The notes beneath the pieces are model-generated. The model saw nothing but the letters and a program-made list of their open reading frames with translations, did not search any database and was not told where the DNA came from. Made by a program: the position numbers and the translations under genes. DNA of 64,000 nucleotides from Acidimicrobiia bacterium (GTDB lineage: Bacteria > Actinomycetota > Acidimicrobiia > Acidimicrobiales > MedAcidi-G1). The DNA lies in assembly GCA_012959995.1 (NCBI GenBank), contig DUCC01000002.1, forward strand, positions 62,001 to 126,000. Direction: 5' to 3'. Of this stretch, positions 27,001 to 33,948 are shown one piece after another (positions within the stretch are counted from its first letter, which is position 1; each line of letters opens with the position of its first letter).

Positions 27001-27604
27001 GTTGCCGCCGCACCTCGCGTTGAAGGTCGCCCAGACGGTTGAGGTTTGTTTCAGTGGCCGCCAAGCGACGTTCTGCTTTTTCTTTTCGTTTACGAAACTT
27101 CAAAATGCCGGCGGCGTCTTCAATGATCATGCGTCGGTCTTCGGGGCGAGCGTTGAGCACCGCATCGATTTGGCCTTGTGACACGATGACATGTTGTTGG
27201 CGCCCTACCCCGGCATCAGACAAAAGTTCTTGAATGTCAAGCAACCGGCAGGGGGCTCCGTTTAACGAATACTCGCTATCGCCGTTGCGAAAAAGTATTC
27301 GAGTGATGGTGACCTCGCCGAACTCAACCGGCAACAACCCCGACTCGTTATCAAGGGTCAATGAAACCTCTGCCCGACCTAAAGCAGGACGAGTGGTGGT
27401 CCCGGCAAAAATGATGTCGTCCATTTTTTGGGCCCGCACCGCGCTGGGTGCTTGCGCCCCCAATACCCAAGCTATGGCATCCACTACGTTGGATTTACCG
27501 GAACCGTTTGGCCCGACCACCACGGTGACTCCTGGTTCCATATCGAGCGCGGCGGTGTCAGCGAAAGACTTGAACCCTTTGATGGTTAGCCGTTTAAGAA
27601 ACAC
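24095..27604 (-). CDS. smc: Chromosome segregation protein SMC
   Basis: SMC is the ATPase that compacts and aligns chromosome arms with ScpA/ScpB. The 1169-residue protein has an N-terminal ATPase half with Walker A GPNGSGKSN (about residue 32), long coiled coils, a central hinge (about 500-640, rich in Gly/Ala), a second coil, and a C-terminal half with signature LLSGGERSLTA and Walker B YVMDEVEAALDD. Length is standard. The start is GTG, with minus-strand TAAGGT 8 bases before it. The 110 bases before it, after the mutM-like stop, include an AT-rich stretch and a likely promoter. The scpAB genes are not in the window. Confidence 0.97.
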   Translation of the reverse strand: MFLKRLTIKGFKSFADTAALDMEPGVTVVVGPNGSGKSNVVDAIAWVLGAQAPSAVRAQKMDDIIFAGTTTRPALGRAEVSLTLDNESGLLPVEFGEVTITRILFRNGDSEYSLNGAPCRLLDIQELLSDAGVGRQQHVIVSQGQIDAVLNARPEDRRMIIEDAAGILKFRKRKEKAERRLAATETNLNRLGDLQREVRRQLRPLERQAEAARRHGDLIVELNALRLHRAATEMIGLRRQAQTEAEQRASLAREEVTAKADLGRLDAEVATAEAELVARGGDDLGDQLVRHEALRERGRGLRGVLVERLRSIENDRLASASQQMVLDLESEVVSAEAELAGLLVESESFAPEAERLALSETELTADRASFEQEWAEGMPAMDGMAAEVRGELGVLRTSAEQTENQNHRLVDRKTALEASRQRLDVETERLRARLSEGDVVEEPLMVEATALEKQAGQAAQDRNAGWERLMTAEADLRTISARVEALTMALDEARSRAGAAHLAAVDGVLGTLLDLVEVDAGYEAAFEAAAGEALDAVVVQGTVSAKEAIGALQRGNFKAAVIALTGAATDPRPAPTGSNVRAHVRSSVAGVNELLDRLLAHVTLVTGGSVKAIDLAIEDPTAVLVTRDGDRFGPSGWRIGGDRGGATGAALGEAEVRLVAAETERNNSQRAFDEAEKRAADFDQELLSVTRSLDEHDNEFNAAAKALQQLQSERRDFGLEIESLQSQISELTGRQSDYQERVAVLEQRLPALQASEEESASDGRRMVADRQRLEERTTELSRHRTAHEVHFADVTARRSAVERRLEQQQAQMINLAEAHQHASAQRQQLDRREAVSRRLMALLDERVSRIELRLEGLRETRRLQSERVRAVVARLDGIRRDRTAAERSLSSLRERQSRLEIQRAETRLRLENLSVTIRTEFDREPEAILDTPAPEFLEGVSGPARLAELERDLKIMGPINPLALEEFEALTERHDFQQEQLDDIRSTRRELRKVINSVNEEIVRVFASAWAEVSEHFTDLFSGLFPGGTGKLRLTDPDDLLNTGIEVEARPSGKNVKKLSLLSGGERSLTALAFLFGVFRSRPSPFYVMDEVEAALDDVNLHRFLGLVEQFREDAQLLIVSHQKRTMEAADCLYGVSMAPGGSSKVVSERMENHAVNQPVVFSDTPATL

Positions 27605-27714
27605 CAGAATCGACCTTACTACCGCGAAATCACATCGATGTCATTCATATTGACCACCGTAGACGCGTAATGCCCTGCCGCGCCGGTCATTGACCTATTT
27701 TTTTTAAATTCGTT

Positions 27715-28554
27715 CTAAACCTGCGTATCGCAGTAGTAGGTCCATCGGCCTTTAAATTTCTTTCGTTTAATGGGCAGCCGACTGCGATCACTTAAATCTC
27801 CGTGCTTCCCGTAAACCGTTAGGTGTTCTTGATACAACCCTGGCTCGCCAAACACATCGACGAATGGGCGGCCTTCAATATGTGTCCCTCGGTACTTCAC
27901 CCCGTCGTGAATGATCTCTACCAGAGCTCGATGGAAGCGGCGGACCTCTTGGGTAGACAGCGAATCGCTCTTACGATCGTGGCGCAATCCTGAGGCGAAT
28001 AAGATCTCGTCGCTGTAGATCTCCCCGACCCCCACTACTATTTCATCGTCGCATAGAAGCTCTTTGAGCCCCTTTGAGCGACCCAATACCTCAGCGGCGA
28101 AAGTGGTCCACGGCACCGGGTCGGCTACCGGGTCCATACCCAAGCCGGCCAATTCCGGCATCTCATCGAACAATATGTCGGCCGACACCACGGCGACTTC
28201 AGAGTTTTTCTCTGGGTCGATCAACCGAAGTTGTCCACCTTGGGTGAAGGTAATAGTTATTTCGGTGCCTTTTTCAACCGCCGCTTTATTTGGTTGTCGG
28301 CGCAGCGAAGCACCGGCTCCTACTTTTATGACCAAGTAGTCGTCGCCCATAATCATCACCAGAGCCAGCCCCGCACGTCTTACTGACTTAATCTTTTTGC
28401 CGGGCAGTAGATCGGTAAATGCCTTACGGCTCCGGTAACGACCCAGCACGGCCAGCGAGGCTGCTTCGACAGTTTTTATTTTTCGCCCAGCGATATCGCG
28501 TTCAAGGTCGCGTCGCAGAATTTCTATTTCTGGAAGTTCCAGAGGGATACTCAT
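27715..28554 (-). CDS. MutM/Nei-family protein lacking catalytic residues and zinc finger
   Basis: A 279-residue homologue of formamidopyrimidine-DNA glycosylase by overall pattern: LELPEIEILRRDLER at the N-terminus, the H2TH segment GVGEIYSDEILFASGL, and TVYGKHG near the end. Key residues are missing. The catalytic N-terminal proline is Leu5 after a four-residue extension (MSIP). The lysine of RRAKY reads RRAGL (Gly62). The conserved Asn of GVGNIY is Glu. Three of the four zinc-finger cysteines are gone (GDLSDRS; only YYC remains), although the arginine of the finger loop persists. It sits at the normal mutM locus between rnc and smc. It is probably not a glycosylase, but may still bind DNA. 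ATGA overlap with rnc. Confidence 0.85.
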   Translation of the reverse strand: MSIPLELPEIEILRRDLERDIAGRKIKTVEAASLAVLGRYRSRKAFTDLLPGKKIKSVRRAGLALVMIMGDDYLVIKVGAGASLRRQPNKAAVEKGTEITITFTQGGQLRLIDPEKNSEVAVVSADILFDEMPELAGLGMDPVADPVPWTTFAAEVLGRSKGLKELLCDDEIVVGVGEIYSDEILFASGLRHDRKSDSLSTQEVRRFHRALVEIIHDGVKYRGTHIEGRPFVDVFGEPGLYQEHLTVYGKHGDLSDRSRLPIKRKKFKGRWTYYCDTQV

Positions 28555-29309
28555 GAGGGGTCCTTCGGAGAGGGTTGAGGTTTGAGGGGATTTTCGAGAG
28601 ATTGCCAGGCCATACGGGCTGCGTCTTGTTCAGCTCGTTTTATTGAGGTCCCAGTTCCGGGGCCAAAAATCTGACCATCCACCGAAACCAAAGCCGAAAA
28701 ACGTCGGTCATGGTCAGGGCCTTCTGCGGTCATTTCGTAAACTGGGGCAGAACGAAAGCGTTGCGCCGAAAGTTCCTGCAAACGAGTTTTGAAATCGTGA
28801 AAACCCGGCGACATAGCTGTTTGATCAATATCTTGGCCCATGAGATTTTCGACTACTTCAACAGCCGACGAAAGCCCGCCATCGAGGTAAACGGCTCCCA
28901 GAACTGCTTCAAAGGCATCGGCCAGGATAGAGCTTTTATCTCGCCCACCAGAGGCTTGCTCACCTTTACCTAAGTAAAGTGCTGTCCCCAAGTTTATTTG
29001 GCGAGCAGTTTTCGCTAGAGCGTTGGCGCTCACCACCCCCGACCGAATTTTGGCCAACTGGCCTTCGGGGAGTTCCGGGTAGGCCCGGTAAATCAATTGG
29101 GTCACTGCCATGCCCAGCACCGCGTCACCAAGAAATTCCAAGCGTTCATTTGAGGGGCCACCAAACTCTGCGCACCACGAACGGTGAGTAAGTGCTCCAG
29201 AAAGGAGCGTTGGGTCGTTGAACCGATAGCCCAAATCCTCCGCCAAAACTTGGGCGGCCGGGTGGGTTTCTGGGGCGTCGACGAGGTTAACCGAGGCGGG
29301 AGACGACAT
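28551..29309 (-). CDS. rnc: Ribonuclease III
   Basis: RNase III cleaves double-stranded RNA, maturing rRNA precursors. From MSSPASVNLVDAPETH the 252-residue protein has the nuclease domain with signature NERLEFLGDAVL (metal-binding Glu and Asp), DAFEAVLGAVYLD, and a C-terminal dsRBD (FKTRLQELSAQ... to KRAEQDAARMAW). The reading frame is open to 29417, but that longer N-terminus is unlike the family and runs across acpP. The start chosen still overlaps the acpP stop by 23 bases. Order plsX-acpP-rnc is the common bacterial arrangement. Confidence 0.94.
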   Translation of the reverse strand: MSSPASVNLVDAPETHPAAQVLAEDLGYRFNDPTLLSGALTHRSWCAEFGGPSNERLEFLGDAVLGMAVTQLIYRAYPELPEGQLAKIRSGVVSANALAKTARQINLGTALYLGKGEQASGGRDKSSILADAFEAVLGAVYLDGGLSSAVEVVENLMGQDIDQTAMSPGFHDFKTRLQELSAQRFRSAPVYEMTAEGPDHDRRFSALVSVDGQIFGPGTGTSIKRAEQDAARMAWQSLENPLKPQPSPKDPS

Positions 29310-29577
29310 AGTCAACTGCATCGCGCACGGTACGAAGATCTTCGAGGTCTTCGTCTTCGAAACGAAAGCCCACGGTTCGCTCGCTGAGTTCTTCTTCAAT
29401 TGCTTCCACCAACTCAATAAGCGCTAAGGAATCAGCATCAAGGTCGTCAGCAAAAGAATCACCTTCACCTACTTCAGTAACGTCGATTTCTAAAATGTCG
29501 GCCAACCGTTCTTTAACCAAGGTTAGGATTTCTGGTCGCCCGATGGGGGAACCTTCTACATGGGTTTCTGCAGGCAT
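29287..29577 (-). CDS. acpP: Acyl carrier protein
   Basis: A 96-residue ACP: acidic four-helix protein with the phosphopantetheine attachment Ser50 in DADSLALIEL. It carries acyl chains in fatty-acid synthesis. The N-terminal 15 residues are an extension over the usual ~77-residue ACP, and the C-terminal half has an acidic insert (RFEDEDLEDL). It lies 93 bases after plsX and before rnc, so precursors for phospholipid synthesis are grouped with plsX. Confidence 0.93.
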   Translation of the reverse strand: MPAETHVEGSPIGRPEILTLVKERLADILEIDVTEVGEGDSFADDLDADSLALIELVEAIEEELSERTVGFRFEDEDLEDLRTVRDAVDYVVSRLG

Positions 29578-29670
29578 GGCTTTTCTGCTTTCGTCGCTGG
29601 TGAGGCTTCATCCTAGCGGATGAAAGAGCTTGCTCAGCAGGGGCGAAAAGGGGCTGAAAGGGGTTAAAAG

Positions 29671-30657
29671 TTAGCCAGCGATGGCTTTAGTAAGGTGATC
29701 TACCACTTTGGTTTCCACCATTTCGGCGGCCACTTTAATGGCGTTTTCCATCGCATGAGCCCCCGAAGAGCCGTGGCTAATGACACACACACCTTTTACC
29801 CCCAGCAGCATGGCGCCGCCGTAGGTATCCGGGTGGAAAAAACGGTAAATCTGGTCGAATTCCGGACCCAACTGGGCAGCCGCTTCTGTAGCTTCTGGGC
29901 GCTCCCCCATGGCACTAAAAAGCGCCAGCATTAAGTTTTTCAATGCTCCTTCAAGGGTTTTTAAAGCAACGTTTCCCGTGAACCCATCGGTTACTACTAC
30001 GTCCACTTCGTCGGTGAGGAGGTCTCTTCCTTCGACGTTGCCGATGAACTCAGCCGCTCCCCAGTTCACTGTTTGCATTTCTGCGTAGGTTTCTTTAACC
30101 AACGGGCTGCCCTTGCCTGGTTCTTCACCGATAGAAAGCAACCCCACCCGGGGGGAAGAAATATTTAAACGATCTTGGGCAAACACTGCACCCATTTGCC
30201 CAAACTGGGCCAACCACTCGGGCTTGCATTCAGCGTTTGCTCCTGCATCAAGCAACACGGTGGGGGTCGTGCCCGGTGCGGGAAGCAGGGTGGCGATAGC
30301 CGGGCGAGACACTCCTTTGATGCGCCCCATGCGTAAAAGAGCACTCGCCATGGTCGCCCCCGTGTTGCCGGCGCTCACCATGGCCGAAGCTCGCCCATCA
30401 CGGACAGCCTCTGCAGCGCGTACCAGTGAGGAATCTTTCAGGCGACGCACGCTCGAACCAGGTTCAGCATCCATAGCAATAACTTCCGAGGCTTCAATAA
30501 CCTCAAGGTCGCCGCAGTCAGTGAGTTCTTCTGACCGACCGACCAGCACCACATCTATACCGTGGTTTTCTTTTGCCAAGCGCGCCCCAGCCACAATCTC
30601 GCTGGGTGCACGGTCGCCTCCCATCGCATCAACAGCGATAGGTAGCGAAGTAGTCAT
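29671..30657 (-). CDS. plsX: Phosphate acyltransferase PlsX
   Basis: PlsX converts acyl-ACP to acyl-phosphate for glycerophospholipid synthesis at the membrane. The 328-residue protein has AVDAMGGDRAPSEIVAGA, SAGNTGATMASALLRMGRIKGVSRPA, LLDAGANAECKP and VVTDGFTGNVALKTLEG, which are the hallmarks of the family. It follows rpmF by 6 bases (rpmF-plsX, a near-universal pairing). Confidence 0.97.
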   Translation of the reverse strand: MTTSLPIAVDAMGGDRAPSEIVAGARLAKENHGIDVVLVGRSEELTDCGDLEVIEASEVIAMDAEPGSSVRRLKDSSLVRAAEAVRDGRASAMVSAGNTGATMASALLRMGRIKGVSRPAIATLLPAPGTTPTVLLDAGANAECKPEWLAQFGQMGAVFAQDRLNISSPRVGLLSIGEEPGKGSPLVKETYAEMQTVNWGAAEFIGNVEGRDLLTDEVDVVVTDGFTGNVALKTLEGALKNLMLALFSAMGERPEATEAAAQLGPEFDQIYRFFHPDTYGGAMLLGVKGVCVISHGSSGAHAMENAIKVAAEMVETKVVDHLTKAIAG

Positions 30658-30663
30658 AAAAAG

Positions 30664-30843
30664 TTAATCAACGTCTACGGCTTGACGACCGGCGTACCAA
30701 CCACAGTTGCCACATACCCGGTGAGGACGTTTAATCGCCGCGCAACGCGGGCATGAGCTCCGTGAAGCCACGCCGAGGGTCCAGTTCGAAGCACGACGGC
30801 TTCGCCCTTTAGCTTTAGAAGTTTTTTTCTTAGGGACAGCCAT
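30664..30843 (-). CDS. rpmF: 50S ribosomal protein L32
   Basis: A 59-residue L32 starting MAVPKKKTSKAKGRSRRASNW, with a zinc-binding CPRC...CGNC pair, the cysteine-containing type. The AAGGA seven bases before the ATG at 30843 decides the start; an upstream in-frame extension of 22 residues has no support. It is followed by plsX and preceded by the yceD gene. Confidence 0.96.
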   Translation of the reverse strand: MAVPKKKTSKAKGRSRRASNWTLGVASRSSCPRCAAIKRPHRVCGNCGWYAGRQAVDVD

Positions 30844-30930
30844 CGTTTTTTCCTTAGGCCCGGTGAAAATTATTACGGCAAGCTGATCGGCAGCCTGACG
30901 ACTCCGCAATGGTAGCGGGAGAACAAGCGT

Positions 30931-31530
30931 TTAGACCACCGAATCGGGTGGGGAAATTTCATCATCAATACGCAACCCATCTAAAGCCGCCCATCGAGGG
31001 TCTTTTAGGGGAGCCGGCTCTTGTTCAATCGGTTCGTTTTCGGTGTGCGCAGGGAATCGTTCCGGCGCAGGGCCTTGGCAATTTTCTTGACAAAGGGGGG
31101 CCAAAGGAAGAGCCAGCAACACTGCGTCACGTACTACGGCTTCCACGCTAACCATTTCGTCGCCGGGCGTTCCGTCAAAAAGAAAAGTGTCGCCAAGGTC
31201 TTGGTCGGGAGCCGCTGGGTCAACGGACCGAAATACTTCGGTAACGCTGAGCTTGATCTGTCCGGTTATTTCTTCGAGGCATCGACGGCATTCGGCTTGC
31301 CATTGCGTTTCTATTTGGCCCGCAACCACCACATCAAGCCCTCGCACTTCAACCGAAAGATCGAGATGTACCTCACCTTGGGGCACACGCGCCACCGAGG
31401 TTGCGAGGTCATCGAGACAAGCCGCTCGCTGGATTCGTCGCACCACATCGGAGCGGCGCCGTAAAGAAGCCAGCGAAAGCACCAACACATTGTCGGCTGG
31501 TTGATCAACGGGGGTATTCACCGACAGCAT
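30931..31530 (-). CDS. yceD: DUF177 / YceD family protein
   Basis: A 199-residue DUF177 protein, a family located before rpmF in most bacteria and linked to 23S rRNA accumulation (in plants and E. coli homologues). It has the family elements VVAGQIETQWQAECRRCLEEI (CxxC) and LCQENCQG, which could bind a metal. I prefer the ATG at 31530; a TTG four codons upstream is possible. It overlaps the end of the preceding coiled-coil gene by 26 bases. Confidence 0.88.
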   Translation of the reverse strand: MLSVNTPVDQPADNVLVLSLASLRRRSDVVRRIQRAACLDDLATSVARVPQGEVHLDLSVEVRGLDVVVAGQIETQWQAECRRCLEEITGQIKLSVTEVFRSVDPAAPDQDLGDTFLFDGTPGDEMVSVEAVVRDAVLLALPLAPLCQENCQGPAPERFPAHTENEPIEQEPAPLKDPRWAALDGLRIDDEISPPDSVV

Positions 31531-32125
31531 CGTCCTGGTCAAACATTGCTACCCCGGGTCGGGGTTGGTTTTCAGAATCAAGAGGTTCAACTGGCGGCTG
31601 TTTTTGGCGCTCTCGGTCTAAAACAGTTTCTTGTAATTTTCGACGGCCGGCAGAAATAGTGTCGCGGGCCGATCCAAGAAGAGATTCGAAACTTTGTAAT
31701 TTTTGATCGCAGTAGTCTTCGGTTTCTCTTCGCATGCGCCGGGTTTCATCTCGCGCTGTTTCTACCAGTTGGCGAGCCCTTTGTTCGGCCGTACGCACCA
31801 CTTCGGTGCGTTGCACTAAGCGTTCGGCACGAGACCGGGCCAACTCAAGTATTTCGTCACCTTCGCGTCGCACCTTGGCTAAGAACTCTTCGCGTTCTTT
31901 AAGCAACCAACGGGCGGCACGCAAATCTTCAGGCAAACGACCCATAGCCTCATCTAACAGGCTTAAGAGCTCTTCTTTATTGATCATCGATGATGCAGAC
32001 AGCGGCATGGGCCGGGCAGAATCAACAAGGTCGCGGGCTTGGCGCAAGATCGCTTCAACCTGAGGCGGCCGATAAGGATCCGTCTCGACGGAAGGCGGAA
32101 CCTCGGGTAAAAGTTCGTCGTTCAC
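31505..32125 (-). CDS. SepIVA/DivIVA-like coiled-coil protein
   Basis: A 206-residue, highly charged protein. The middle (about 55-175) is predicted to be a long coiled coil (LLKEREEFLAKVRREGDEILELARSRAERLV, in heptad style), flanked by Pro-rich N- and C-terminal tails. In M. tuberculosis the gene in this exact position, between coaD-side genes and DUF177, is Rv2927c (SepIVA), a DivIVA-related protein needed for septation and polar growth. The assignment rests on coil architecture plus position, so a role in division or envelope growth is inferred. The GTG start overlaps the coaD stop (GTGA). Confidence 0.7.
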   Translation of the reverse strand: MNDELLPEVPPSVETDPYRPPQVEAILRQARDLVDSARPMPLSASSMINKEELLSLLDEAMGRLPEDLRAARWLLKEREEFLAKVRREGDEILELARSRAERLVQRTEVVRTAEQRARQLVETARDETRRMRRETEDYCDQKLQSFESLLGSARDTISAGRRKLQETVLDRERQKQPPVEPLDSENQPRPGVAMFDQDDAVGEYPR

Positions 32126-32601
32126 GAAATGCTCTTTTTTTGCAATTCACGAAAAACGGGGGCCGGCACCATGTCACTGACGTCTCCGCCAAAGCGTGCT
32201 ACCTCGCGGATAAGCCCCGAAGCCAAAAAGGAGCGCCGCGAAGCGGTAGGTAAAAAGAGGGTGTGCATGCCAGAAATGGCTTGATTGGTTTGCGCCATTT
32301 GAAGTTCAGATTCAAAATCTGACACAGCCCGCAAACCCTTAATAATAAAATCTGCACCCACATCTTTGGCCAAGTTGACGACCAGGCCATCAAACATGGT
32401 GGTGCAAACGTTGGGCAAATGAGCGAAGCATTCGTCAAGCAAAGCCATGCGCTCTTCTAGGGTAAAGAGCCCGCCACCTTTTGAAGGGTTCATGAGGGTC
32501 CCCACTACTACTTCGCTAAAGAGCGATGCTGCGGTTTCGACCATTTCGATATGGCCGTTATGTACCGGATCAAACGAACCGGGGTACAGAACACAAGTCA
32601 T
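32122..32601 (-). CDS. coaD: Phosphopantetheine adenylyltransferase
   Basis: CoaD makes dephospho-CoA from 4'-phosphopantetheine and ATP. The 159-residue protein shows the nucleotidyltransferase motif GSFDPVHNGHIE (T/HxGH as HNGH at 14-17), IIKGLRAVSDFESELQMAQTN and the C-terminal FLASGLIREVARFGGDV in place of the usual ISSSLVRE. It is coupled to rsmD by a 4-base overlap and to the following coiled-coil gene by GTGA. Confidence 0.96.
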   Translation of the reverse strand: MTCVLYPGSFDPVHNGHIEMVETAASLFSEVVVGTLMNPSKGGGLFTLEERMALLDECFAHLPNVCTTMFDGLVVNLAKDVGADFIIKGLRAVSDFESELQMAQTNQAISGMHTLFLPTASRRSFLASGLIREVARFGGDVSDMVPAPVFRELQKKSIS

Positions 32602-33158
32602 GAGACCGAACTCCCTTCTTTCTGGACGTCATTTTCAGGTGGCCCAACGGCGGCCACAACCACCACGGTAGCCCCATAGCGGCGACTCCTGAGTACATCC
32701 CACTCCGGGCCGGGGTCAATTTCGCGATTTGACTCCAAAACCACCAGCTTTGCTTTCACATTTTTTAAGAGTTTTTCCCACTCGTCGAAGTCATAGGGCG
32801 GGTCCAAAAACACCAGGTCCCAAGTTTCTTGATGGGTCGAGAGCCAAGTAAAAGCATCGGCACGATGCACCTCGGATTGGTCGTCAAAATGGCAGAGGGC
32901 CAGATTTTCTTTAATCAGTTCTGTATGACGCGAAGACTTCTCTACCAGCACCGCCCGTTTTGCTCCCCGAGAAAGCGCCTCAATGGCCAGAGCCCCAGAG
33001 CCGGCGAAAAGGTCAAGCACCACGGCATCTTCAAGGGCACCCAAACTAAAGAGAGCGTTAAAAACCGCTTCACGCACCCGGTCAGTAGTGGGGCGCGCTG
33101 AATCATCTTGAGGAGATTTAAGGCGACGCCCTCGGGCGGTTCCGGCGATTACACGCAT
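32598..33158 (-). CDS. rsmD: 16S rRNA (guanine-N2)-methyltransferase RsmD
   Basis: RsmD methylates G966 of 16S rRNA. The 186-residue protein has IAGTARGRRLKSP, PTTDRVREAVFN, the SAM-binding VLDLFAGSGALAIEALSRGA and the catalytic FLDPPYDFD. It is adjacent to coaD as in most bacteria. Divergent from the 59-residue zinc-ribbon gene 20 bases away. Confidence 0.95.
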   Translation of the reverse strand: MRVIAGTARGRRLKSPQDDSARPTTDRVREAVFNALFSLGALEDAVVLDLFAGSGALAIEALSRGAKRAVLVEKSSRHTELIKENLALCHFDDQSEVHRADAFTWLSTHQETWDLVFLDPPYDFDEWEKLLKNVKAKLVVLESNREIDPGPEWDVLRSRRYGATVVVVAAVGPPENDVQKEGSSVS

Positions 33159-33178
33159 AGTCTTAGTATGGTGCTTCT

Positions 33179-33358
33179 ATGCGCGCTGCGACAACAATTA
33201 TTTGTGTGGACTGCGGGGGGACCTGCCATTTGCTGGCCCACCACGAAACAGAATTCGGCCCTGGCGAGAACGTGGCCTACCGCTGCGCCGACTGCCTTGA
33301 CCGCTGGGATCTTGTGATGCCCGACGAAGACGACGGTGCCGGCGACCAAGTTTACTAA
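33179..33358 (+). CDS. 59-residue zinc-ribbon protein
   Basis: A short plus-strand gene, ATG at 33179 and TAA at 33356-33358. The product has two CxxC pairs (CVDCGGTC near residue 9, YRCADC near 36) separated by a short His-rich segment, then WDLVMPDEDD and an acidic tail: a rubredoxin-like zinc ribbon. There is no Shine-Dalgarno; TAGTAT lies 9 bases upstream, so translation may be leaderless. It is divergent from rsmD, and its stop overlaps the convergent acetyltransferase stop. The function is unknown; conservation of the CxxC pairs is the reason to call it a gene. Confidence 0.75.
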   Translation: MRAATTIICVDCGGTCHLLAHHETEFGPGENVAYRCADCLDRWDLVMPDEDDGAGDQVY

Positions 33359-33948
33359 GCCGGGTCTCGCCACATCATGGGAACAGGCGGACCACCTATA
33401 ATCTCAACCACCTGGGTAACCCGAAAACCGTGTCGTTCGTAAAGCGGAACATTGACCGGGTCGCTGGACTCTAAAGCAGCCGGCATGCCCTCAACGTCAC
33501 AGCGGTCAGTAATAACTTTTATCAACGCCGACCCGAGGCCCTTCCCTCTGCTTTCGCTACGAGTGCCCACGAACTCTAAATACCAGTGCGGTTCTTTCGG
33601 TTTAGCCTCGATCATGGGTTCCAACGCCGCAAAGCGTTTCATGGTTTCTTCTTCGCCCATCAAAGCAATGGTGGCCGCCAACACGGCATCCCACGATGGT
33701 TCAAGGTCACCTTCTACTAAAGGCGACAACCAAAGGGCGGCCGACCCTTTTCCTTCACTGAGGTAAAGAAAATCCATACCCACCCCAGCCGCTAAGCGGG
33801 CGGCAAAAAAAGTAGCCAACAAACCTGGGCGAGTCACCGGATCGGGAAACAAAAAAGACAACACCGGGTCGTGGGCAAAAGCTACCGACAAAACCGCTAC
33901 CGCATCAGGAATTTGCTCTGGTTCGGCCAATACCGGGTGAAAGGTCAT
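33355..33948 (-). CDS. GNAT-family N-acetyltransferase
   Basis: A 197-residue GNAT protein: acetyl-CoA pyrophosphate-binding motif RGKGLGSALI (about residue 135), then ALESSDPVNVPLYERHGFRV, the typical C-terminal beta-bulge region. The N-terminus (AFAHDPVLSFLFPDPVTR) is the type common in actinobacterial acetyltransferases of unknown substrate. It sits after recG (ATGA overlap) but has no known functional link to it. Confidence 0.88.
   Translation of the reverse strand: MTFHPVLAEPEQIPDAVAVLSVAFAHDPVLSFLFPDPVTRPGLLATFFAARLAAGVGMDFLYLSEGKGSAALWLSPLVEGDLEPSWDAVLAATIALMGEEETMKRFAALEPMIEAKPKEPHWYLEFVGTRSESRGKGLGSALIKVITDRCDVEGMPAALESSDPVNVPLYERHGFRVTQVVEIIGGPPVPMMWRDPA

Noticed and set aside
27685-27706. 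GGTCA-T-TGACC followed by a T-run on the plus strand
   Set aside because: There is no plus-strand gene upstream, and the one-base loop is not realistic.
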